The notes under the pieces are model-generated. The model saw only the letters and a program-made list of their open reading frames with translations, had not been told where the DNA came from and ran no database searches. From Astropecten irregularis (Eukaryota > Echinodermata > Asteroidea > Paxillosida > Astropectinidae), in contig OZ020254.1 of NCBI GenBank assembly GCA_963971285.1, positions 5,828,001 to 5,892,000 on the forward strand: 64,000 bases of DNA. The letters run 5' to 3'. This document shows, in pieces, positions 9,391 through 19,836 of this stretch. Position 1 is the first letter of the stretch. Each line of letters starts with the position of its first letter. Made by a program: the position numbers and the translations under genes.

Positions 9391-12132
9391 CTGAAAAACG
9401 AAAACTCTTATGATGAAGGCTGACTACCAGTGGGTACATAAACGCACACTACAATCCCAATCAGGCTCAGATAATAATTCATACATGTAGTTTGATTACT
9501 AATTATGTACATCCATCCAATGGGTTATTAATGACTGTGCACTGTGCACTGTACACTGTAGTCATCCAATTTTCCATTGGCTACTGTCACCCATTGGGCT
9601 ATTAGACCCTCACCCAATGGTTCTAAATGGCACAACTACCTGATGAGTTAAGTATGGTACTGTCAGCCAATTGAGTAATAGCTATTTCTATACCTCATAC
9701 ATATTCATGACCTAGAGCCGAATCACATTTGGCCAATTCACCAGCATCACATGCCATATATTTGCTGATCACAAGCGAGTAGGCCGGGGAATCTCTGAAG
9801 GAACTGTTACACATGTAACAGCTCACTGAGCATATATCTTTTAATAGTTTGCAGTGCGCATGCGTGATCTTCATGTACGGAGAAGTTCACACACGCGAAT
9901 ATATTAATTAATTAAATTAACGTTTTGCTGCACTTCTTGACGAAATTGTGGACAATAAAGAATATTTATGAGGTATAGTAAAACAAATATCACATGGTTT
10001 ATTTCGGGTGGACAGTCGATTCTAGCTTCCTTCGGTGTTGGAAGTTGACAAACTAGTTCCTATAGTTTGTCAACTTCCAAACCCTCGGGGGCTTGAATCG
10101 ACTGTCCACCCTCAAACCATATGATATTTGTATACTATCATCCAATGGAGTATATGGGTATAGTCACCCAGTGGTCTAAGCTTTTACCTTTAGCTGCTGC
10201 CAGCTTCTTTGCTTCGGCTTCTTTCTTGATTTCTTTCAGCTTCAGCAGTTCACCTTCACTCTTTTCCAGGCTCTCTGTAACATGAAGGATTGACAATGGG
10301 ATGAGTGCTAAATAATGGCTCTTGGAGATGTCCAAACATGCTATTCCGTTTTTTGTGACTCCCACTATTATGAGTAATGACTAGTCTGAGTATCACCCAT
10401 TCTACTCCCTGACACACTACGTAGGAATGTTTGATAAATGCGTGCATGCAAATTGTATGTAATGCGGCACATTAGGCAATCAGATCTGTTTTGAGAACAT
10501 TTCCGTCTACCCGGTAAGTGTTTATTGGTCAATTTTGCACATCTGCGCAGCAGCAGCTATCTACGTGATAGACGTACCCGCCATACGGTACGATATTAAA
10601 TGGCCCTGATTCGTCAAAACTTTGAGGTCAGTGCTGGGTTGGCTTGCATAATTAATCAGGAAATCTGCACGTATGAGATAGACGCTCGCTTGCTGTATGG
10701 CGAAAGCGTCTATCACATAGGCTATATTATGACTGAGTATGATGGAAGGTCACACAAATTCCTGTTTGAGATGACGTTCCACGGTCTAATAAGTTTGTTT
10801 ACAGAATGGCATTAACAGGGCAGCTATCACCCTTTCTGTTTGTTGAAACCCAAGGCAATCATGGAGGGTTAAATGGGAAACATCAAAACCAAACGGTTGG
10901 CTTTATATGTGAAAAAAATTCAACTGGGTGTGGAGGCTAAGACAAGGGCAACAGTCTTGGCTAAAGTCTCAGCGAAATTCCAATGGGAGCCCTAGAATGC
11001 AGCCTAACATAGGACTTAAAGGGAGCATATAGGATTTGCAAAGATGTGCGTTTTGACTGAATTTGGTTCTTAAACAGAAGCGAAGGTCTTAAACTTCCTT
11101 ACAGATGTTGTTTCATGTACCTTTTTACGCTTTGTTCATCTGGATAGCAGAAATACGGCCAAAATAATCTTGCCCCCCCCCCTCCGAATCCTTCACGGTT
11201 ACACCATGCTTTCAAAATGCTAAAAAGATCATTCCGATGAACAATATTTTTTTTTCTTTATTTCATTGAAAAACCCTGCATCTGATGAACCAAGATTTCC
11301 CATTGTGACTGCTTGCACTGTTAACGAACTGTTGAGTCCATTTTCTGTCTCAAACTCAACAATCCTTTTTTGGAGGCCTCGCAAATCATGTACGCTGCCT
11401 TTAAGTGGCGTAAGGAAGGCTCCTACAAATTCCTAGCCAAAGCACAGGAGTTAGGGGTTAGGGTTAATATTTGATAATTATTAAATACACACTCTGATCA
11501 TCAAGACTTACTGTTTCTTCTTGAGCCATAAGCTATTCCTATAAGCAGTGCCGAATATCTTGAAAACTGTAAATAAAAAGAATAACACAAGAAAAAAATC
11601 CTTTATTAATTTATTATCCTTACACAAGACTCAAGAGCGAATTTGTTTTAACAAGTTTATGGAGGGTGTTGTACTTGTCACACGCTTGTAGAACCAAGAC
11701 AGTGGAATTCTTCCCTATGCAACTCTTCTTTTACTTGGTTTTCCTAGTTTCTGAAATTTTGAATCCACTTTTCTTTAAGAAAGGGAGAGAAACATGCTTT
11801 CTCTTACTAGTTTCGTCGCACCGGATTTGTAAATCCGACAATTCCAAGATTCGTTGCAACAGGCCTATTCACGGTCGTTCCGGCGTGTGATAAAAACACA
11901 GGACGGAGGGGTCCCGAACTTTACAATCGCCGGTATAGTAGGCCTACATTTAGTAGCCGATTTCATTTTCAAATAAAAGCAAAATAACATCGTAACAGAT
12001 CAAATAGAGTCTTGAACAATGTGACGTCATTAAAACGTTGAGTATGATTTTATTGTTGACAGCAAAATGCATAAATTTTCAGATATATTTTACCTTGATC
12101 AGAGGTGAAACTGCGACCGGTAAGGGAGCCAT
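9368..12132 (-). CDS. ATP5ME: ATP synthase subunit e, mitochondrial, complete gene
   Basis: Four exons on the minus strand: 12094-12132, 11512-11566, 10188-10274 and 9368-9390. They join to 204 nt, giving 67 aa plus TAA, with every split codon intact. The human protein is 69 aa. The N-terminus MAPLPVAVSPLIK, then RYSALLIGIAYGSRR, matches the family pattern (VSPLIK, RYSAL, GxAYG). One membrane helix spans about residues 14-28 and carries GIAYG, the GxxxG motif at 23-27 used for contacts between ATP synthase monomers. The remainder is a Lys/Glu/Ala-rich coiled coil. Family role: small inner-membrane Fo subunit that supports dimerisation and cristae shape. ATG at 12130-12132 is the only start that gives this N-terminus. 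The last coding exon is only 23 nt. The extreme C-terminus (EHAAGMG) is not recognisably conserved, so the last exon is less certain than the first three. Confidence 0.9.
9505..9690. repeat. CCAATGG/CCATTGG cluster
   Basis: Several diverged units containing CCAATGGG, CCATTGGC, CCCATTGGG, CCCAATGG and CAGCCAATTGAG, each near a TATTA/CTATT word. A related unit recurs at 10139-10172 (CATCCAATGGAG). Most likely an eroded minisatellite, lying in ATP5ME intron 3. Confidence 0.5.
9974..10137. mobile_element. Hairpin MITE in ATP5ME intron 3
   Basis: The arms TAAAACAAATATCACATGG, GGTGGACAGTCGATTC and GGAAGTTGACAAACT are mirrored by AGTTTGTCAACTTCC, GAATCGACTGTCCACC and CATATGATATTTGTATA. An almost complete palindrome of about 164 bp. 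Confidence 0.8.
10188..10274 (-). CDS. ATP5ME: ATP5ME exon 3 (coiled coil)
   Basis: 87 nt. Acceptor catgttacag, donor GTAAAA. It encodes SLEKSEGELLKLKEIKKEAE then AKKLAAAK, highly charged and helical. The split codons on both sides fit the flanking exons. Confidence 0.9.
11512..11566 (-). CDS. ATP5ME: ATP5ME exon 2 (membrane helix, GxxxG)
   Basis: 55 nt. Acceptor tatttacag, donor GTAAGT. It encodes FSRYSALLIGIAYGSRRN, the membrane segment with GIAYG followed by basic residues. Confidence 0.92.
12094..12132 (-). CDS. ATP5ME: ATP5ME exon 1 (coding part)
   Basis: 39 nt, exactly 13 codons (MAPLPVAVSPLIK), donor GTAAAA. It contains the conserved VSPLIK segment of subunit e. Confidence 0.9.
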
Positions 12133-12300
12133 CTTGGAAGTTACGCTGGTTGACTATTTTACACGCGGCAGGTAACGGGAAATGCTTCGAGTACCAGTCA
12201 TCGCAGACAAAGTAGTCAGATACCCTGAGCGTAAATAAGTGTATTATAATGGCATGTAAAAGGGAACAGTTCACAAAAGTGTTCGCGATGTCAGACAAAG

Positions 12301-12367
12301 TCGACCGGTGGGACAACTCGACTTGAGTTGAGACAGGTCGACCGGTGAGACAGGTCGACCGGCGGCC
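12301..12367. repeat. Tandem GGTCGACCGG units upstream of ATP5ME
   Basis: The palindromic core GTCGACCGG appears four times in about 65 bp: GTCGACCGGTGGGACA, then AGGTCGACCGGTGAGACAGG and GTCGACCGGCGG, with a mirror ACTCGACTTGAGT between. It lies about 170-235 bp upstream of the ATP5ME start codon, so promoter involvement is possible but unproven. Confidence 0.6.
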
Positions 12368-13005
12368 GGTCAGCGATATAGAGGACGGACACAAATAGGC
12401 CTAGGCCTACATTTAATTTTTCATTTTCAGTTTTGAAAGAACTTGTTTTGAAATCAGTAGAAGGGTTTCACTTTGTCTTCATTTTTGAAAAATAGGAAGA
12501 TTTTGGCACTCGCGGAGACGGACGCACAGTGCACTTGGGCTGTTAGTAGCCGACTTTTAAGACTGAGTTTTACGACTAAAATGACACAAACCTGGAAGGA
12601 CAGCCGACGCAATATTTTCATTATTTTTTATATTATTTACTATCCGTTTATTATTTCCCTATAAGTGAAGTCTTGAATACGAGGTTACTGTCATTTGTAA
12701 TGAATTGAAACAGTATAACACAATATTTTGTACAAACTATAGGTTCACCGTAATTTATTATAAAGTTATAAAAAACACAAGGGAAACTGACTGATATTTT
12801 AAGTTTCAAGTTTTGTTTATTCAAAGATTGAATATATTGTCGTTGTTTTTCTTTGATATTTTTATTGATATTTAATGCTTTGGGATTTCTAATTGTTGTT
12901 ATTTTGTTCTTATTGTGGAATTTTGCATTTGTTTTAAAGACCCAATTCAAGAATGTTACCCCAGGGAAACAGGTAATTAAAGGCCTATCTTATTAATTTT
13001 ACACA

Positions 13006-13446
13006 TACAGTAAAACCTCGATAACTCAAACCTCAAGGGAATGAATGTAAACTTTGAGTTATCCAGACTTTGACTAACGCAACTTAAAATTGTTAAGTCG
13101 TCTTCATGCGGGTTTGTGCACATAAAGTAGGGGGATTGACTCACAATAGAAGTGGCATGTTACAGTACATAGCCCAAATTACATGTACATGATTACATGT
13201 ACTTCATTTTCAATAATACATGTACCTACAGCACCTAATAAGGGCAGACTCGATCAGCTAGTTCCATTTTTTGTATTGTTCCGAGGGACAAAAATTTGAC
13301 TTAAGCAGGGTTTTGGCCACAGGTAATTTGACATACGGAAGTATTTATGTACACAAAAGCCTATTCTTTAGGCGGGAACGAAGCATCACTTTGAGTTAAG
13401 TGGACTTTTGAGTTATCCAAGTTTGAGTTATCGAGGTTTCACTGTA
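13006..13446. mobile_element. pogo/Tigger-like non-autonomous DNA transposon
   Basis: TA-flanked (13006-13007 and 13445-13446). Terminal inverted repeats CAGTAAAACCTCGATAACTC and the complement of GAGTTATCGAGGTTTCACTG match at all but one position. About 437 bp, no transposase frame. TA duplication and CAGT ends fit the Tc1/mariner-pogo superfamily. Confidence 0.85.
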
Positions 13447-13945
13447 ATTATAGCGACTTTGTCGCAACGAATTTTAGTCGCGCGACAAAAGTCGCACGCG
13501 CAGCTGTCCAAAAGTTGGCTACGCGATCTGTCGTGCGACTTTTTTTGCTAAATTTTAGTGATACAAATAAAAAACAAACCTTTTCTTTTTCTAAAAATTG
13601 TCACCCCAGTGCCTCATTTTCGTTCGTCCTCGGAAAAATATATTTTGCTTTATAGGAGCCTACTGGGTTTTTGGCGGCTAGGGCGATCCTAGGACTCAGG
13701 AGGTCATGGCAAATAATTTTATGTTGTCTTTTCACCCGGCATCTGTATAATATTTGTTGGATTCCTCGTTCATAAAACAACTTATTGCTGGACCTCACTT
13801 ATTATTTTCTTGTCCATCTTTCCCAAGTCCCAACTAATCAATACAGCTGGCACGAGAGGACATAGGGAAATACGTGTGCAACTTTTTTTTTGTCGCGCGA
13901 CAAACTCGCTTTCAATTCAGTTGATACCAAAAAGTCGCGCGACAA
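13447..13945. repeat. GTCGCGCGAC-rich paired sequences
   Basis: Blocks at about 13447-13545 and 13888-13945 both contain TGTCGCGCGACAAA or its complement (AGTCGCGCGACAA). They may be the two ends of a further inverted-repeat element of about 0.5 kb, but the boundaries are not clear. Confidence 0.4.
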
Positions 13946-13976
13946 GTCACACAACTTCACGTAGATGTAAACGAGA

Positions 13977-13994
13977 GGGGGGGGGGGGGGGGGG
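13977..13994 (+). repeat. 18-base G run
   Basis: Uninterrupted run of 18 G, followed by TGGTC. It can form G-quadruplexes and is prone to length variation and sequencing error. Confidence 0.9.
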
Positions 13995-14190
13995 TGGTCT
14001 AATATCAAAGATATCTTGAAAATGTCGGCCATGTTCTAAAAATGGATTTCCTTCGAAAATACCGTCCAGTCGAACTTTGAAAGCAGAGACGACTTACAAC
14101 GACTTGCCTGCTTTAATTAGTCGATCTCGTGCAGGTGCAATGACGCTAAGAAAGTTTTCTGAGCCACAGAGGGCGCTAGTTTCGGTGATT

Positions 14191-14429
14191 TAAGGCTCTC
14201 CAAACGGAAGCTCAGGCTCCGTCTCAGGCTCCGGCTCCATTTCGTGAATCCATTCTAAAACAACGGGCATCAAAATAGAGACTTTTGGCTGCGGTTCTGA
14301 AGTAGATTCGCTAGTATGTAAAGGAAAACAGAGCTTCAGCTTCAATGAAAAACCACAACCTATATTTTCAGCATATGAATGTCAGAGCTGGAGCCTGAGC
14401 CTCCGTTTCGAAAAGGCCCACAATAATGA
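14191..14429 (+). mobile_element. Inverted-repeat MITE, family A copy 2
   Basis: Shares GGCTCCATTTCGTGAATCC and CTTCAGCTTCAATGAAAAAC with the copy at 1882-2126. The outer ends (AAGGCTCTCCAAACGGAAGC and the complement of CTCCGTTTCGAAAAGGCCC) form imperfect terminal repeats. Confidence 0.75.
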
Positions 14430-15264
14430 AAACGGCCTTTTCTTTTAGGGCCTGTTAGCATGTGTTTTACATGTGTTATACCGTACTTATTGTGCGTTCG
14501 TTTCTGATGCTTACCATTACGGTATTATTGTACTTTAATAATATTTCCTTTCTACAACCTTACTACAAGCTCAATCACTCGTTATCCCTTTACGGATGTT
14601 TTGATGCACAAGAAATTTGCTGCATTATTTTAGGGGCCTAGCTACATAATAATGCGAGGAATACTGAATAAATAAACATTAAAAGATGATGAATATTTTT
14701 AATATTAGAAGTTCTGTATGGGGGTTTCCTTTATGTGAGAGTTACAAGACAGATAGTTAGATGGATGGACGGACAGAGGGATAAACATCAGCAAAGCTCA
14801 GCAGTCAGTGGTAACCGTAACAGGACAGGAATAATTTGGTTTATATCATACAAAGAAGTTCAAAGTGAGAGGAAGATTAATTGATCATCTAGACTTTTTT
14901 TTAAAGTACATATCATTAATGTGTAGTACCATCTTTTCCTACCTCCATGGTAGTACCATTTGTTAATACCTTCATGACATCACTGATTGTCTCATGAACA
15001 TCGGAGGATTCCAATTTACAAACTCAAACCATCTGAATGCAGACTGTTAAACTGTGCGGACGGTGGGTAAAATCAACTTACACTACAAGAAATCAAATTC
15101 ATTTTGCACAGATTATACAAACGAGTAAACCTGGGGGCTGCCATATTGAAAAAGTGGAAAGTCCATGAATGAATGCATGGTCCCATTAAATATAATTTGC
15201 ACTTCTGTTCCCAATTAAGATGAACACAGACAAATCAATTTTTTTTGGAATGATGAAAATAGTC

Positions 15265-18200
15265 TTTATTAATTTTTTTCAGATGCATTCAATAAATTGG
15301 TTTGTTAAACCCAAAACTACGATCTTTAATGCCAATAACTACGATAACTCCATTGTAATTAACACACTGTCAATTTATGTTTCTGCTTTCCCAGAATGTC
15401 AGGTACCGGGTTTGTTTGTTTTTCTGATTGGTTAAATACTTGGGTAATTATCTTTTAAAGGGGAACAAAAAAATTTCATTAACAGACAGGCAACTTGGTT
15501 ATTGTGTCTCTGTTTAATAATCAACATCAAATTTAACTTGCAACTAATCAAACCTTTTTTTTTTTTCCTTTTTTACTTCAGTTTTTAATATTTTTTTTTC
15601 TATACAAGATAAAACTTGGTCTTTTACCGTCATTTTATTTCTTCTGCAATCAATAATTACAAAAAACAGTAAAAAATCATTTGAAAGGGTGGACTATCTA
15701 TACCAACTGCACGAGACAGTTGGTGATAATCAAACTTGAATAATCATATACTTGTTTCAAAATGCTTAAGAATCACAATGTCTTTTAGTGTGGATATAAA
15801 AGGAAATATTGACTGGAGATCAAACAATTAACAGCAGCATTGTATATGTCTTTGTGTGTGTCACTATGTTAGGATACTGACAAAGTCGAAACAGATTCTG
15901 TCCAATCTGGGCATGATTTTGAATGATGGGATTGCTAATCAAATTCACAAACCACTGATAATATCAAAATAAAACAAATAAGGAAAAAAGAATGGCCGTC
16001 ATTTGGACTTGATCTCAAGTCTGTATTTCCATGTAAAGAGGTCCAATATTACACATGTACCTGTATCGAGGCCGTAGTTAGCATTTCATTCGTATTTTAT
16101 GTTGGATTCCTCATTATATATACATAATGTCACTGCTTTAAATTGTTAAGGGCCTTATATGGTCTGAATTCAACATGGAATGATCAATTATGTACCCAAT
16201 GTTTTGCTTCCCAAAACTGACTATTATTCAAAATGGTATATACAGTATATGCAATGAGGTAAAATACAGAGCAGAGTTTAGAGGGGCAGGTTGGCTATTT
16301 CTGTGTCCCTGTTTCAGTATTAGGGTTCAGACAGCTTGTTTTTTAAGTAGTGCACGGTAAACCTGTTCAACACGATGTCCTTATATCTCTTGCCAAGCTT
16401 TCCTGCACCAACCTGACATTTTGATTTTACCTCAATTAACACAACCACCATTTTCAATGGTTTTCAACTGTTCAAGCAGAATGCATCTTGTTTTCAAAAA
16501 CTAACAATCGAAGAAAAAACACTTTGCATATAGATATGTAACACCTAAATGATTTACTTCAACAATCATAAGACTGGTCATTTTACTTTCAAAATGTCTG
16601 CCAATGAATAAAAAAAAAGAAAAATCAATCTAATAAGATGGTACATTTCTAGCAATGTACATCTATTTATTAAGCCGCAGTAGTGCTGTGCAACGTGCAT
16701 GTTTCCACCTGTCAAAACATTCCTGACAAACTCTGCCTAAGTAATCAATCCATATAATTCCCATATATTGGAAACATTCAGTCAATCTTAATATGATTCC
16801 ATTCTTTACTCCTTATAATTATATACATCCTCCCATGCCCTATACCCAGCATTTATTAAGCACAGACTGCATCCAAAACTCAAACTGTAAATCAAAACGA
16901 CCTAACGGAACAAAATTACTCTTAGCTGTGTGTTCTGGGTAATATGTCTAACAGGTTTGCCTGATAGAAGTGAACTTTGTTTAAAATACTCTGGATTCAA
17001 TTGCATCAACTCTTGTGCGTATGATCAAAGAGAGACAGATATAGAGGCAGGTTTATCAATCAACCTTGGTCAGTTGTGCAATGAGCATTTCATTATGCTA
17101 AACCAACTGCAAGAGAATTAGCAGAAAACTCAAACCAGATTAATGAAATCAAAGTACTTCACAACAAGTTAAGTGTCATTTGTGACAGTCAATATTCAAG
17201 CCGGTATCATTAAAAATTAAGCTGTCCCCCCCACCCCCTCCCCCAGGGGGAAAAAGACATCCCGTTCACACACACACAAACCAGCAATCTGACTTCAACA
17301 GAGATAATTGATCTTTACAAATTCATACCATAGCGAATAACTGAAAAACATAAGAAAAAAATGCATAAGTTCAAAAGCCCTCTGTTAGTACCAGGATGGA
17401 GTTTGTCAAACTCCAAATGCATAATCTCAGTTGGAGTGAAAGTCAAAACTAAACTTGAACAGACATTTTGCAGATTAAATCCAATGGTTTTTAGATGGTA
17501 AAAAAAATGAGATTGTTACGTTATTCTCTCTCCCGGTCAAATCCTATACATCATGTAATACCAATCCAAGCTACAACACGTGAGGTATGTGGCACAACAA
17601 CTGTGGATTACTGATTTAAACACCATGGGGGAAAACATCGGGAAAGTACAATATGCAACAAGTAAAAGAAGGTCTATCTTTTCATCAATATGTACTTTTA
17701 TAGATCACCGCTAGTAATACTTATACTTCCGGGCCTGGAATTTTCACAGAAGTGAGACATGTCAGGTATTGAACCACTGCCTCACACAAAAGCAAAAAGG
17801 ATGTTTGCTCAGCTTGCTTGCTACTTCTTGCAACAAATTCCAGGCCCGTTTGTTACATTGCATATAAAGCCACAGTGTAGTAATATACATCCAGAAATTG
17901 TGAAAAGAAAATGTTCACCATAAATGTGCTTTGAAAACAAGTGGCAAAATTGACATTTATCAACCTTCTCCATCTACTAAGGTGAAATCTACATGCCCAA
18001 ACTCTTTCCATCAAGACACAGATCAATTTACTTTCACATTTAACTGCCATTTTACGACAGTTTATGTGATTTTATTTTTTAAACCAAGATTTGATTCTTC
18101 ATCTTCATTTTTTATTTTTTTTAAAGTGACAAAATTTACATTTCTTTTTTTGGTTTTTTGTAATTTTTATTTTATTTAAGCTGACTGTGTAGCACAACAT

Positions 18201-19657
18201 CTGTTATTTTATTGCTCACATCTATTCAACACCATAAAGATATTGCAGAAAAAGACATTTCACTGTTCATTATCACTCAAACAAATCTTCAACGGTTTTG
18301 GATTTTTCAAAACAAATTTCTAACAAATTGAAGGCAAAACAAATGTGATTTTTACCCTTCAGTTCTACCATGACTAACTAACAACCAAATGGCAAGAGAA
18401 AAACTGATGTCATAACTATTGGGAACATGATCACAATAATCACTTCAAAGTATCAATTTCAGATTACAAATAAATTTCTTCCTTCTCTTTGTATGTTTTG
18501 TTTGTACAATTATATACCTTTTTCTTGTTCAATTTATTAACTCTTCAATTAATTTGTCAATTGTTTACTAGCTTAGTAGTGCATCAGGTTTTATGCACCC
18601 CCTCCCAAAAAAGAATAAAAAAAATGACAATAATAAAAATGAGGCGAGTACATATTAGTGAATACAGTGCAATATGTTTACACACAGAAAAAAAAAGATA
18701 ACATCAAGGGATATTTGCTTACTACAGTACAGCCACACCACAAGATGTTTGAAAACAAAACATCAAAACATAATGGGTCCAAAAAATGTCAACTAAAGGT
18801 GAAGAAAAAAAAAGGAGAATGTACAAATGCAACAAAGACATGAGAGACATGGCTCTATACCATGTTGCGAGAAGAAAAAAAACACAAGGAAACGAAAATC
18901 AAAATTTTCTCGAAGTAGAATATGACAAAATGATGACAGAACATCAAATGGCAGGGTTGAGCGTTAAGGGTTTGACTTTTTCCCAAATGCTACATAACGG
19001 GCGTTGGGCCAAGAAACGGGACTCAAAACTGAATTTCTGACAGAAAAGGCATTTTGAGTGATTGCAAGATCGCTGGCTGGAACTGGTCTGAACTGGTCTA
19101 TGTAAATTGACATAAAAACTGTTCAGCCAATACTCTGTGATCTCGGTCAAAAAAAGGTTTTTTAAAAACAACAACACATCAGCCCCTTTCTTTTCTGAAC
19201 CTAGAGTTTCAGAAGAAAAAGACTCTTAGTGTTTTGCATCAAAGGTCTCATAAAAAAGCCAAAGTCAACAGATTTGGCATTATTATTTGATACAACAATA
19301 CCAGATACATGGTGTATTGTTTAGTTGACATGCTTCTTGATCAATATCCTATTATGCAGCACAAAACCATTAACTCATTAATTATGGCTTCTTGTGATGA
19401 GGTGACTTTAATATTAGAAACGAGTTGAGGTAAAAAATACAGGCCAGGAACTTCTTCTCTTCTTTTGGTTATCATTTTCGTCTCCTGTCTCTAGGCCATT
19501 ATCATGTTATGGGAATGTGGACAAAAATCAGTGAATATCATTGAATACTTTCAATGACTGGTGTGAATTAATAAAATGTGTCCAATTAAAGAGTGTTCAG
19601 TGGGGCTGGGTGAGGAGGAACCCACCCAAAAAAAAAAAATTAGAAAAAAAAAAAGAT
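15265..19657 (-). other. Probable NDRG-like 3' UTR (extent uncertain)
   Basis: AT-rich, no exon on either strand. Minus-strand AATAAA signals occur at several places (for example TTTATT at 15265-15270 and near 16666 and 16853), so the true end cannot be fixed. A small inverted-repeat element lies at 17730-17848, and pyrimidine/purine tracts near 17225-17250 and 19620-19655. Confidence 0.35.
17730..17848. mobile_element. Short inverted-repeat element
   Basis: Begins CGGGCCTGGAATTT and ends with its exact complement AAATTCCAGGCCCG. About 119 bp, with partial interior pairing (CACAGAAGT and ACTTCTTG). A MITE remnant in the probable NDRG-like 3' UTR. Confidence 0.7.
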
Positions 19658-19836
19658 TTACTGGGTCGCGTCAGCCACGGCCGGCTCGGCCTGGTGAGTG
19701 TCGGATGCTTTGTGAAGATGGTGGTCCACTTGAGGCTGGTCCATTTCTGACATGCTTTTGCTGTGGGATCGCCTCTCTTTTGGGGTTTCACCGAGGGATG
19801 CTGCTCGGCCTAAGCGGGTGAGCGGGAGCGACGGTA
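19658..19836 (-). CDS. NDRG-like exon 13 (C-terminal tail, stop)
   Basis: 179 nt including TAA (19658-19660). Acceptor gtgttgcatgcag. The split Leu codon C+TA joins exon 12. It encodes PSLPLTRLGRAASLGETPKE, then RRSHSKS and an acidic/His-rich end, ADATQ. It resembles the vertebrate PSASMTRLxRSRTAS tail but lacks the repeated SRSHTSEG units of NDRG1. Confidence 0.88.

Larger units (their letters stand above)
12133..15264. other. Intergenic region with ATP5ME upstream flank
   Basis: No coding exon seen. It holds the ATP5ME 5' flank (from 12133, with GTCGACCGG repeats), a TA-flanked pogo-like element (13008-13444), GTCGCGCGAC-rich sequence (13447-13945), an 18-G run, and a second copy of an inverted-repeat element (14191-14429). 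Confidence 0.5.

Noticed and set aside
9505-9690. CRISPR-like array of short repeats
   Set aside because: Repeats are short, diverged and unevenly spaced, and the genome is animal. A decayed minisatellite is simpler.
10138-10365. Exon 10188-10274 as the last exon of the NDRG-like gene
   Set aside because: The NDRG frame ends with TAA at 19658-19660, and this exon joins in phase with the unmistakable subunit e exon at 11512-11566.
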